The notes beneath the pieces are model-generated. The model saw only the letters and a list, made by a program, of their open reading frames with translations, had not been told where the DNA came from and did not search any database. The translations under genes and the position numbers were made by a program. From NCBI GenBank assembly GCA_036172665.1, contig CM069872.1, positions 54,856,101 to 54,920,100 on the forward strand: a stretch of DNA of 64,000 nt. Direction: 5' to 3'. Shown piece by piece: positions 1-10,330 of the stretch (its first letter is position 1; each line of letters begins with the position of its first letter). Source of the DNA: Prosopocoilus inquinatus (Eukaryota > Arthropoda > Insecta > Coleoptera > Lucanidae).

Positions 1-245
1 TATGTCATGAAGCTGTCTTTCCACGCCGCGAACCCTCAAGTAAATGAAAAGCGTTTCTTCGAACGTGACAAACGGTGGTGCGGTGGTACAGGAGAGATAA
101 AAAAAATCTCCTGTTGGTTACTGTTTATGTCATGAAGCCGTCTTCCCACGCCGCGAACCCTCAAGCAAATGAAAAGCGTTTTTTCAAACGTGACAAACGG
201 TGGTGCGGTGGTACAGGAAAGATAAGAACAAAAAAAGAAACGCCT
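1..245. repeat. 125-bp tandem duplication cut by window edge
   Basis: Two copies of a unit of about 125 bp starting TATGTCATGAAGC at positions 1 and 126 are nearly identical, sharing the CACGCCGCGAACCCTCAAG and GACAAACGGTGGTGCGGTGG blocks. The first copy begins exactly at the window edge, so the array may continue to the left. Short open frames across it are repeat read-through and I do not call them genes. Confidence 0.85.
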
Positions 246-600
246 GCTTCCTGCAATAATTGATTTAAACAAACAGCGAAGCTCATCTCGACCATCCTTT
301 TTATTAACTGCCTTAAATTTTTTTTTCTTTTTCATTTTAAAATTTCGCATTCAAGTCTACTTTCGCAAGAGGCTTCGCGCAGTGGTGGAGGAATCTTCTT
401 GATCTCCTTGTACCTGAATTAACCCGGCAACCTCAACGAAGGGGTGGATTTTTCCAGCCACGTGCGAAGCTAATAACTATTTATTTGTTCGGCGGCGCCG
501 TTGCGGGCTAAATATATCACATAATCGCGAATGAAAATCTCGAGCGTAATTGCAAAATTGCATGCGCCCCCTCCTGGCTATTATGATTTAACCGTTTTCT
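246..600. other. Single-copy DNA, no gene seen
   Basis: The stretch is AT-rich with a T-run near 318-335 and a short GC-rich piece near 490-510. I see no internal repeat, convincing ORF or RNA gene. Confidence 0.5.
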
Positions 601-614
601 TTACGATCGGCGGG

Positions 615-1290
615 GCGGGGGAGGAGCGGAGGGCAAGAAATCGCTTTTCTCCATTTGCAGTCTTGCAACCGGAATTTAAATCTCTTGTTTCCTTGTCGGG
701 AAACGACAGTCTACACGTCACTTGGCGATGAGTGACGTAAACAGTCGGATTAATTTATTGAAAATACGGCCCTGCACTTAAGGGTGGTTATCAAAGGGTT
801 CGCGCCAAGTTCGAACCATGATCACCTGCAACCGAACTCTCGAACTGTTTGTAAGTCAGAGAATTTATATGATTTTAGTGACATAACTTCAGCGGGAATA
901 TCCAGATGTTCGATTTACCTTACGCAACAGTCGGTGCAAGTTCCAGCAGGGCGGGTGAGGAGTGCAGGGTAAAAAATCGCTTTTCTCCATTTGCAGTCTT
1001 GCAACCGGAATTTAAATCTCTTGTTTCCATGTCGGGAAACGACAGTCTACACGTCACTTGGGGATGAGTGACGTAAGCAGTCGGATTAGTTTATTGAAAA
1101 CTCGGCGCTGCGCTTAAGGGTGGTTATGAAAGGGTTCGCGCCGGGTTCGAACCATGATCACCTGCCACCGAACTCTCGAACTGCACTTATAACTCAGGGA
1201 ACTTATATGATTTGAGTGACCTAACTTCAGCGGGAATGTCCAGATGTTCGATTTACCTTTTCGAAACAGTCGGCGCGAGTTCCAGCAAAA
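615..1290. repeat. 335-bp tandem duplication, two copies
   Basis: The block ATCGCTTTTCTCCATTTGCA starts at 641 and again at 976, giving a period of 335 bp. Similarity runs through GGGAAACGACAGTCTACACG, TTCGAACCATGATCACC and CCAGATGTTCGATTTACC in both copies. The copies differ by scattered substitutions. A GGTTCGAACC piece in the second copy resembles a pol III B box, but no tRNA fold could be drawn around it. Confidence 0.85.
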
Positions 1291-1379
1291 ACCTTGGACC
1301 TCAGTATTTAGGTCAGGACGTTGTTCCGTACACAGATTTCATTAATTGAAAGGCTAGTCACGTTTACCGTAACAACCAT

Positions 1380-3070
1380 CGGACGTTGCCAGAGCCCAGG
1401 GGGAATTCCCCGCCGCGCTACGTTTCGTTCATTCACTTACATTGCGGAAGACGCAGACTACAAACACCCAAGATTTTCAGCTTCTCGTTCTTTCCATTGC
1501 TTACTTCACGCTTAAGTTGGTTGTGATTCTCGAAAGTTTGCGAAACCTCGGGGGAATTCCCCCTCGGATTATATTTTGAAAGGAAAAAAAAACTCGTTTT
1601 TTTTTTAAATTTTTTTACTTCGCGGTTTGCGTTCGGTTGTGTTTGTTTCAACTTAACTGGAAGCTTGGGAGAATTCCCCTTAAGGTAAATTAGTGAGGAA
1701 ATTCCTCGTACGGTGCATTTTGAGGGAGTTCCCCTTGTTAAAAAAAAAAAAAAATGGAAATTTATTTTTTGCTTCGCCGTTTGTGTTTATTGTAACTTCC
1801 GGAAGTTTGTGAACCCTCCGGAAGAATTCCTCCTACGGTATATTTTGGGGGAATTCCCCTTGCGTTATATTTTGAAGAAAAAAAAATTGAAAATGAATTT
1901 GTTACCTCGCGGTTTGTATTTGGTCGTGTGTATTGTAACTTCTGGCGACTTGCAAAGCTTTGGGGGAATTTCTCGTACGGTGCGCTTTGGGGGAATTCCC
2001 CTTTCGTTATTTTTTAGAAGGGAAAAAAATGGAAAATTTTTTCTTCCCGGTTTGTATTTAGTTGTGTGTGTTGTAAGTTCTGGAGGCTTGCAAAGCCTTG
2101 GGGGAATTCCCCGTATGGTGTATTTTGGGAGAATTCCCCTGTCGTTGTATTTTGAAGGAAAAATTTGAAAAATAATTTTTATACTTCGCAGTTTGTGTTT
2201 AGTCGAGTGCATTGTAACTTCTGGAGGCTTGCAAAGCCTTTGGGGGAATTCCTTGCACAGTATATTTCAGAGGAATTTCCATTGCATCGTGTTTTCAAAG
2301 AGAAAAAAATTAGAATTTAATTTTTTGCTTCGCAGTTTGTGTTTAGACGTATTTATTGCAACTTCTATAGGTTTCCAATGCCTTGGGGGAATTCCTCCTA
2401 CGGTGCATTTTAGAGAAATTCCCCTTTTGTTATATTTTGAAGGAAGAAAAATTGAAAATAGTTTTTTCTACTTTGCAATTTGTGTTTAGGCGTGTTTATT
2501 GTATCTTCCGGAGGCTTGCAAATCATCAGGGGAATTCCTTGTAGAGTACATTTTGGGGGACTTTCCCTTGCATTATGTTTTGAAAGCGAAAAATATTGGT
2601 AACGTTAAGTTTTTGCTTCGCAGTTTGTGTTTAATCGTATCGATTGTAACTTCTGGAAGCTTGTAAGCTTTGGGGGAATTCCGTCTACTGTGAATTTTGG
2701 GGGAATGACCCTCGCATTATGTTTTGAAAGAGAAAAAAGTTGGAAATAATTAATTTTTTGCTTCACACTTTATGTTTAGTCGAGTATACTATAACTTCCG
2801 GAAGCTTTCACAGCCTTGGGGTAATTCCTCGTGTACAGTATATTTTGGGGGAATACCCCTTTGCATTATACTTTGAAAGAAAAAAATGGAGAATTGATTT
2901 TTTAATGCGCGGTTTGTGCTGCGTCATGTTTAATGTGCTTGCAAAGTCTTGGGGGAATTCCTCGTACGTTACATTTTGGGGGAGTTCCCCTTGCATTATA
3001 ATTTGAAAGAAAAAGCAAACTAAAAATTGTTTTGTAATTTCTTGTTTCGCGGTTTGCATTCGGTTATGTT
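1380..3070 (+). repeat. 143-bp kappaB-palindrome satellite, array 1
   Basis: About eleven units recur with a period near 143 bp; the TTCGC-GTTTGTGTTTAG landmark falls near 1619, 1771, 1901, 2043, 2184, 2327, 2470, 2616, 2761, 2904 and 3046. Most units carry two copies of a GGGGGAATTCCCC-like core 30-45 bp apart, followed by a T-rich and then an A-rich tract. Exact 12-mers GGGGAATTCCCC lie at 1400, 1551, 1848, 1990 and 2101. Variants include GGGACTTTCC at 2557-2566. The core fits the Rel/NF-kB consensus GGGRNWYYCC. The ORFs of 98-151 codons here are frame-open readings of the repeat and are not supported as genes. Confidence 0.9.
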
Positions 3071-3405
3071 TATCGTAAGTTTCTTTTTTTGCCAGAATTG
3101 GGGGAAGGAAAGAAAAGAAAGACGGCGGGGGTGTTTCTATTTTCATCGGCGCACGCCGGCGTTCCTCAAGAACCGTTGCTGGGGCCATTTTGCAAATGTT
3201 TCGTCACAGAACATTCTGCGGAATTACGCGGCCTCGCTTTTCAACGTATTTTTCCCACGCACGTCGTTTGGATTTTCTAGACGCGGACCGGTCTTTATCA
3301 TCCTCTTGGGGGAAGTTTTCTAATAAATTATAGTAAGTCGGTGTGGCTTCTTCATTCTTGATCTGATGTGAAGTATTAATTTTGTAATCATTATTATCAT
3401 TGCGT
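3071..3405. other. Single-copy spacer
   Basis: The tract between the satellite and the first 32-bp-family element contains a purine-rich stretch (3100-3125) and short open frames without recognisable domains. I assign no function. Confidence 0.4.
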
Positions 3406-3406
3406 G

Positions 3407-3474
3407 TTCCTCTTAGCTCGGATTATGATCGTTTCTTTGCAGTCTTAGGTCGGATTTTAATCCGACCTAAGAAG
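3407..3474 (+). mobile_element. Short element of the 32-bp GGATTA family with perfect hairpin
   Basis: The element opens with TTCCTCTTAG-CTCGGATTATGATC and ends in a perfect 14-bp stem with a 2-nt loop: TCTTAGGTCGGATT (3443-3456) pairs with AATCCGACCTAAGA (3459-3472). The same opening and closing modules recur at dozens of loci up to 43.2 kb. It contains no coding sequence. I read it as a minimal non-autonomous repeat; its transposase class is unknown. Confidence 0.6.
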
Positions 3475-4330
3475 ACGTTCAGTTCTTCTTGTTTGAAACG
3501 TGTCGTTTTGATGTGACACACAAAACTCTAACTCAAGTTACTCCAAAGCCAAGGAGCAATAAATTCTTCGCTGGTGGAATTGCACAGTTCCAAAAAGCAA
3601 AAATGAAGGGGGGAAGCGACGAGACGCGACGCATAAGCGAGTAGCTAGTCATAAATAAGTGAAATTAAAGCAAATATTGTAACAGGGGGGCGGGATTTCC
3701 TCGTCGTCGTAATTTACGTGTTCGAGTTTCCTTACGTTTTTCGACTGGTGGGCTGCGGGAGGAGAAGGAGGATGAGGAGGAAGGAAGTCAAGGACGCATG
3801 ATAATTGAGTGAACTTGGCGCGCGCTGGAAACGTGGATTTCGGTTGAAACTCCCGACGTTAATATTTGATTGATGGGAAGCCTAACGGCCGTAAAAGAAG
3901 GTAATTTTATTTTGCGCTCGCGTTCGTTCGCCGACTTCGGAAAGTATTTCGGAATATCAAATTTTATACCCACTTTCAATTTTGCGAGGAGGGGCGGGAG
4001 GGGGACCGCCGCCGCCGCCGATGATTTTTATTAAGGGAGTGTTTAACGAGCGAATCAACTTTTCCCTTTCGTCGTTCTAATTAAAAAAAGCGAAAAGCAA
4101 AAAAAAACCTAAATAAATAAATAAACGCGAGGCGGCCGTAAATCATGTTTCTCTTGTTCTTTATTAAAAAAAAAAAAAAAAACAGCGCCGATGGGGGATT
4201 AGTTTAATTTATTTCGCAACGAAATTAACGCATTTGTGAACGGCGAATCCAATTACGAAATGTAATAAATACCACGGCTGAAGGGGGTGGACGTAATTAA
4301 GAAAAAAAAAATTGCCAATTCTTATAAATT
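3475..4330. other. Non-genic spacer with A-tracts and a GCC run
   Basis: The tract is mostly AT-rich with long A-runs near 4085-4110 and 4165-4182 and a (CCG)n run near 4008-4020. There is no supported ORF: the 63-codon minus-strand frame at 3788-3979 has no recognisable domain. Confidence 0.45.
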
Positions 4331-6060
4331 GGGGGAAATCACGCGCAACCTGCGCTGGGGGAATTCCCTTGCATTACTTCTTGTTTATCGCTTTATATTT
4401 AGAAGTTTCTAATTTTTACGTCGCGGTTTATAATTAGCTGTATTCATCACGAAGTGTCGGGGGAATTCCCCTTACGCAAGGTTTTCTTCGTTCATTCAAA
4501 TTCTAAACGAGGCACTTTAAAAATCGGCTTTACTGTTGTTTAACTTCGTAATTATTGCAATTATAGAAGCTTATAGAGCCTAGGGGGAATTCCCCGTCGC
4601 AGTGCGTTTTGTTTACTCGGCAAGGCATTCTACAAAAAAAAATGGATTTAGCCACCTGTTTTTAATTTTTTGTTTGTAATTAGCTATGCGTGCTGTGAGT
4701 GTAGGAATCTCGGGGGAATTCCCTTTGCAGGTTTTCCTCATTCGTTAACATTCACGACGGGACATATTTTTTTAAATTGGCGGTTTTCACATCCTTGTTT
4801 CATTTTCTTACTCCGTACCTAATCGAGTTCACGTTTAATGCAAATATTGGTAACATACAAAGCGCAGGGGGAAAACCCCGCCCACTGGCGCGCGTTTTGT
4901 TCTCTCTTACATATTGCGAAGGATGATATTTTTTTGCAAATGCTCAAAAAAATATTCACCCGGCTGAAACTCTTGGAAGTTTTCGCAACCTCGGGGGAAT
5001 TCCCCTTGCTTACGTCAATTTTATTTTGAGAAAAAAAAGAACAGGAATGAAAATCATTTCTAAGCGCGTTTTTAATTTTTTATTTCGCACTTCTTTTCAT
5101 TTAGCTGTAGCCATCGCGAAAGCTTATGCGATCTCAGGGGAATTCCCCGTAGATAGAAGATTGTCTTTACTCGTTGATTAGCGTTTTAAGAAAACTTTCT
5201 TTTGGAAATAGTGACTTTCTGCCTAGTTTTATTTTTGATTTTGTAAGCGGAGAATCGGGGTGGGGGCGGGCGGGAGGGGAGAATTCCCCGTTACAGTAAA
5301 CTTTGTTTAATCATCTTTTACACGGCGGAAGATCTTTTGCTTGCAAATAAGCAAAAATTCATCTTTTGTTTCGCCGTTATATTGGCTGTGACTTGGCTGT
5401 AAGTTCGCGCGAAACTCTCGGGGGAATTCCCCTTGCGTCACGTCATTCGTAACGTGAAAGAAAAACATTGAAAATTATTTTTAAACAAGCTCGTTTTCCA
5501 ATTTGTTACTTCGCAGTTGTCTTTAACTGAGTTTATTTTAACTATTGTAAGCTTATGGAGTTTCGGGGGAATTCCCCTTAGAAAGGGTTTTTTTTATTAA
5601 TTAAAATTTTGAAATTTTTTTTTGAAAATAGTTGTCTTTAGCCTAATTTATTTTCTTACTTCGCAGCCGGTCGCGTTTGCTGTAATTATTGGACGCCTGC
5701 AAGGCCGTAAAGGGGGAATTCCCCGCCACGGTTCGTGTTGTCTATTCATTTACAGTGTGAACGATATTTTACAATTTCAGCCTCTCTTTTTCATTTCATT
5801 TTAGCTTTCATACTCCTCAGACACGTCGGCTGGCTGTATCATCTGAAAGTTTACGAAACCCTTGGGGGAATTCCCCTAGCATTACATTTTGAAAGAAACA
5901 GAAAAATTGTTTTTGATTTTTTATTTCGCATTTTGTATTTAGTTGTGCTTGCCGGTTGTAACTTCCGGATGCTTGCAAAGCCCGCAGGGGGAATTCCCCT
6001 TGCGGTATAATTTGTTCATTTGCGTAGATTAACAAAAAAAAAACATTAAAAATAATGGTT
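4331..6060 (+). repeat. 143-bp kappaB-palindrome satellite, array 2
   Basis: About thirteen diverged units each carry one GGGGGAATTCCCC core, spaced 102-154 bp and mostly 140-150 bp. Exact GGGGAATTCCCC 12-mers start at 4460, 4584, 4994, 5137, 5421, 5566, 5713, 5865 and 5988. One unit has GGGAAAACCC instead (4869-4878), which resembles a Dorsal-type site. Between cores the units are visibly more diverged than the cores. The sequence after the core alternates between CCCCTT and CCCCG types, suggesting an ancestral dimer. The array is related to the one at 1380-3070. Confidence 0.88.
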
Positions 6061-6530
6061 TCTAGTCTATATTTCATTTTCTGTTTCGTAAGTGGTTGAT
6101 TAGGTTTGGGTGTAGCTTTTCTTTTCGTTTCCCCCAAGAAAATTAAAAAAAAATTGTTAAAGCGCCATCTTTTGACGTATCTTTCTAATGCCACGTTTCA
6201 AAACAATTTCCCGAAATTTTTGCCTTCTTATAAATCAAAAAGCGAATAAGAAAAGAGTGAATATCAGAAAGGGAGGAGGAATACCTCAAAATTAAAACAG
6301 TGCGTGAGATTTTGTGGGAGCGCCATCTTTCGGTTGATTTGTCAAATTTCTTTCGTTAAACTGGATTTTCCAATAAGCTGTCCTAGGAAAGATGTTAATT
6401 GTCGCTTAAAATGTGATGTGAATTCATTTTTATGATTTAAAGCGGGCCATCGTTTAGCCGCATTCTGAATTTACTCTTTGTTTGGAGGTGGGGGGGGGGG
6501 GAGCAAGGAGAACCAATCACGATCCAAACT
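6061..6530. other. Spacer with two AGCGCCATCT motifs
   Basis: This unique tract holds AGCGCCATCT at 6161-6170 and again at 6319-6328. The reverse complement AGATGGCGCT resembles the core of insect CTCF sites. A G-homopolymer lies at 6489-6500. No gene is visible. Confidence 0.4.
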
Positions 6531-7340
6531 CCGAATAATCCTAATTACTTCAACCCTTTTCGGAAACCAGAAGCAAAAAATAAATCTGACGAGGAGGGTG
6601 TTCGTATCCCTTGCTCGGAATTCCACCAAATAAAGCATGAGCGTTCCGCAAGGATCGTTTCTAGGTCCACTTTTGTTTATTACCAAAAAGAAAATTAATT
6701 TCGCTTCTTACTTCAACCCTTTTCGGAAACCAGAAGCTAAAAATAAATCTGACGAGGAGGGTGTTCGTATCCCTTGCTCGGAATTCCCCCAAATAAAGCA
6801 TGAGCGTTCCGCAAGGATCGTTTCTAGGTCCACTTTTGTTTGTTACCAAAAAAAAATAATAATTTCCCTTTTTATTCACCCTTTTCGGAAACCAGAAGTT
6901 AACAAGAAATCTAACGTGGAAGGTGTCCGTATTTTTTGCTTGGAATTCCCCCAAATAAAGCATGAGCGTTCCGCAAGGATCGTTTCTAGGTCCACTTTTG
7001 TTTATTACCAAAAAAAAAAATTAATTTCGCTTCTTACTTCAACCCTTTTCGGAAACCAGAAGCTAAAAATAAATCCGACGAGGAGGGTGTTCGTACCCTT
7101 GCTCGGAATTCCCCCGAATAAACCATGAGCGTTCCGCAACGATCGTTTCTAGGTCCGCTTTCTTTTGTTACCCAAAAAAAAAATAATAATTTCGCTTCTT
7201 ACTTCAACCCTTTTCGGAAACCAGAAGCTAAAAATAAATCTGACGAGGAGGGTGTTCGTATCCCTTGCTCGAAATTCCCCCAAATAAAGCATGAGCGTTC
7301 CGCAAGGACCGTTTCCAGGTCCACTTTCGTTTGTTATTTT
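6531..7340 (+). repeat. 163-bp tandem satellite, five copies
   Basis: The landmark CTTTTCGGAAACCAGAAG falls at 6556, 6719, 6881, 7045 and 7210, giving periods of 163, 162, 164 and 165 bp. Every unit carries CGGAATTCC or CGGAATTCCCCC followed by AAATAAAGCATGAGCGTTCC. Read on the minus strand this is TTGGGGGAATTCCG, close to the core of the neighbouring 143-bp satellite. The overlapping 70-163-codon ORFs on both strands repeat the same peptide and are artefacts of a near frame-preserving period. Confidence 0.9.
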
Positions 7341-7561
7341 TTTTAGAAACGATTTATCCATCACGGAACGTTCAGCAAAATTATTCAGCTTCACTTTTCG
7401 ACGATTTTTTCTTAACGTCGTCTTCTTGTGCATCGTACAAGCAGACTATAGTTTTATCCTCCACTTGGAGATTTTTTAATAACGGTAGGCGTCAAGCGGG
7501 GGCGGGGCTTGCTTTTTCAATTCACATACATATTTTTTTAAATTGATGTTATTTTCACGTG
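7341..7561. other. Spacer between satellite and short TIR element
   Basis: The tract is AT-rich with a GC patch near 7496-7507. No gene or repeat was recognised. Confidence 0.4.
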
Positions 7562-7631
7562 GTCCTCTTAGCCCGGATTATGATCGTTTCCCGGCAGTCT
7601 TAGCTCGGATTTCAATCCGGCGTAAGAGGAC
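7562..7631 (+). mobile_element. 70-bp element with 18-bp terminal inverted repeats
   Basis: The left end GTCCTCTTAGCCCGGATT (7562-7579) is the inverted counterpart of AATCCGGCGTAAGAGGAC (7614-7631), with 16 of 18 positions pairing. In between sits a single TATGATCG...GCAGTCTTAG unit of the 32-bp family. It is the smallest complete member of the family that I can see. No clear target-site duplication is present. The length excludes coding capacity. Confidence 0.6.
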
Positions 7632-8844
7632 AATTTTCTTAAAAAAATAAATAAATCAACACGGTTATGCGAGAGTCTGCTTCCTCTCGACGAATTTTCG
7701 AGGGGGCGGCATTTTCGTAGTAGGGGCCGCGGGGGGATGTACAAAACGAAGACGACTCAGACCGCGCGTGTTCAAATACGAAAACGTGTTCGTTCTGTTT
7801 GGGTTAAAGCCCTGCGTGTTTCGCAGAGCGTTGCATTCTAGAGATTAGATCTTTTTGGAGGTGTATTTCGGGGGATGATGAGAGGACGGTGAGGGGAGGT
7901 GGTGGTGCTGGGGGGGGGGGGCGGGCAAAAAGAAGCAATCGCAGATCAAATGTTTAAATAATGAAAACCATGTGACTTTTCAAACAAACAACGCCTAACC
8001 CAACCTTCTTGTTACTTGAAACGTTTAAGTGGGGGCTATGTAGGGGGTGGAGGGATGAAAGTTGATGGTTGAATTTGATTCAGTTTCAGCCGTCGAATCT
8101 GAGGAAGTCGTTTTAGTGAAACGTCTGGTTTCGAGGTGGACGGTTATGAACAGGACACCTTTTCGGCCTCTCGTTCGAAGACTTCGAACGTTCGGGCTGA
8201 AGATGATAATTGAGGATAATAAACGAGACGGTTAAATCCTCCAGTTGTTCAAAGGTGTCCGTCCGTGATGTAAATGAAGACGATTTCGGTCTCCCTCTCT
8301 CTGTCTCTCCTTGCATATTCAAATCTATATCTGATTATACTCGATCGAACGGACGAGGCGGGGCGAAGCGGGGCGAGGCGAGAGGCGATAGCCCAGACGC
8401 GGAAGATAACCACCGCCCGCCATCTATTGTTTAATGTACAGGACTCTATGTATACAGCATTACGGGGCGGCAATGGCGATTATAACCGGCAATTAATTAG
8501 TATAATATGCGGTTATTACCATGCGTTGGCGGTCGTATTTTCCGGATTAATTCGGCATCTGAAATTGTTATTGCGCGCGTGGGGAGGAAGCCGGAGAACA
8601 CCACGGAGCCACGCTTTTAAGGAACTAACGTCAACCCCCTTCCCCCCACCGCCGCCCCGTGAGACCCTCACTTAATTAAAACTGATTATATTTCCGCGTT
8701 GTAACTGAAAGCTAATGATTATTGAAATTTATTTCACTGCGCAAGCTGATTATAACTTGGGAACGAATGGTTACAGGGTGATCATTGATTGACGATGATG
8801 ACTATGACGACCCCATAACTATATTTTAAAACCTCGGGGTCCTA
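7632..8844. other. Mostly single-copy DNA with GC-rich island
   Basis: The tract contains a G-homopolymer near 7910-7922, a perfect 9-bp palindromic hairpin CGTTCGAAG-A-CTTCGAACG (8172-8190), a G-rich run at 8357-8385 that could form a quadruplex, and a piece with TTAATTAG and ATTAATTC motifs at about 8490-8560. ORFs up to 133 codons (8274-8675) run through low-complexity G- or C-rich sequence and show no recognisable domain, so I do not call them genes. A CTGAGGA...GAAAC motif at 8099-8122 is discussed in the findings. Confidence 0.4.
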
Positions 8845-10330
8845 ATGTACGACCCCCGTTTTGTTCGCGTTCGCTTTCTTAACTTGGAAGGGTCGGCTTG
8901 CGTTGTTGGGGCTTCTCCTGGTGTCCAAGGATTCTATACACATTATTATGACGACTCCAGACGACAACCAACCAAAATCCTTCCTTCGCTTACCTACGAA
9001 ATTAACTACACCCCTCTCCCTTGCTCCACCCCTACCGCCTCAGATCACGCAAGTATTAACCGGAAGGTTTGGCTTGCGTTTCCTCAAGAATTCTATCACC
9101 ATCATTATGACGACTACTGATGCAACCAACCAAAATTCCTCCATCGCTTACTTACGAAATTAACTTCAATCTCTTCCCCCCGCCCCACCTGCTCCACCCC
9201 CACCGACTCGCCTCATTGCATCCAAACATTAATTGGAAGGTTCGGCTTGCGTTTCCCTAAGAATTCTATCACCGTCATCACGACGACTCCCGATACAACC
9301 AACCAAAATCCCTTCTCCGCCCGCTCACGAATTCTTCTTCCCCTAACCTCCACCTTCTACCCCTTACTTCCCTCCCCCACCGCCACAATGCACGCAAACA
9401 TTAATCGAAAGGTTCGAATTGAGTTTCCCCCCAAGAGTTCTGTCACCGTCAGTATGACGACCACCGATGCATTTAACTTTTACCCCCTTGCCCCCCTCCC
9501 CTCCCCCCACCAAATGCACGCACACATCAATGGGGAGGTTTGGCTTGCGTTTCCGCAAGAATTCTATCACCGTTATTATGACGACTCCCGATGCAACCAA
9601 CCAAAATTCTTCCTCCGCCTGCTCACGAATTCTTCTTCTCCTAATCTTCTACCCCTTACTTCCCCCCCCCCCCCACCGCCTTAATGCACGCAAACATTAG
9701 TCGGAAGGTTCGAATTGACTTTCCCGCCAAGAGTTCTCTCACCGTCATTATGACGACCACCGATGCAACCAACCAGAATCCCTCCTCCGCCTGCTTACGA
9801 ATTTAACTTTTACCCCTTTGACCCCCCCCTCCCCCCGCCAAATGCACGCAAACATCAATGGGGAGGTTTGACCTGCGTTTCCGCAAGAATTCTATCACCG
9901 TCATTATGACGACCACCGGTGCAACCAACCAGAATCCCTCCTCCGCCTGCTTACGAACTTAACTTCTACCCCTGTGCTTCCCCCCTTCCACCCCTCTACC
10001 GCCTCAGCGCAAGCAAGCGTTTTCTTGGGCTTCTGCCGGTTTCCAAGAATTCCATCAACGTCATCATGACGACTCCTGATGCAACCAACCAAGGTCCCTC
10101 TTTCGTCTACTTACGAATTTAACTCCCTCCCTCCTCCGCTCGCTTAAGAATTTAACTTCGCCCCTCCCCCTGCTCCACCCCCACCGTTCGTCTCAGTTCG
10201 CGCGAACATTAATCGGAATGTTCGGCTTGCGTTTCGCCAAGAATTCTATCGCCGTCATCATGGTGACTTCTGACGCAACCAACCAAGATCCCTCCTTCGT
10301 CCGCTTACGAATTCTTTTAACTTCGTCCCC
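8845..10330 (+). repeat. C-rich variable-length tandem repeat, about nine copies
   Basis: The landmark ATTATGACGAC or a close variant recurs near 8945, 9104, 9277, 9451, 9575, 9747, 9903, 10063 and 10257, so periods vary from 124 to 194 bp. Each unit contains AATTCTATCACCGTCAT, ATGCAACCAACCAAAAT and a cytosine-rich run ending in CACGCAAACATTAATCGG. Length variation is concentrated in the C-tracts, consistent with replication slippage. Proline- and threonine-rich ORFs here are repeat read-through. Confidence 0.85.

Noticed and set aside
1140..1165. GGGTTCGAACC as a pol III B box or tRNA T-arm
   Set aside because: No A box, acceptor stem or anticodon arm can be placed around either copy; it lies in a plain tandem duplication.
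1713..2168. 151-codon ORF and other 90-126-codon ORFs at 1.7-3.2 kb
   Set aside because: They read through 143-bp satellite units with recurring peptides such as GGIPR and LPLRY; no domain, and the frame shifts between units.
6637..7128. 163-codon ORF with repeated SVPQGSF/FRKPEAKNKS peptide
   Set aside because: It is the translation of the 163-bp tandem repeat. Similar-length ORFs exist on the other strand, as expected for repeat DNA.
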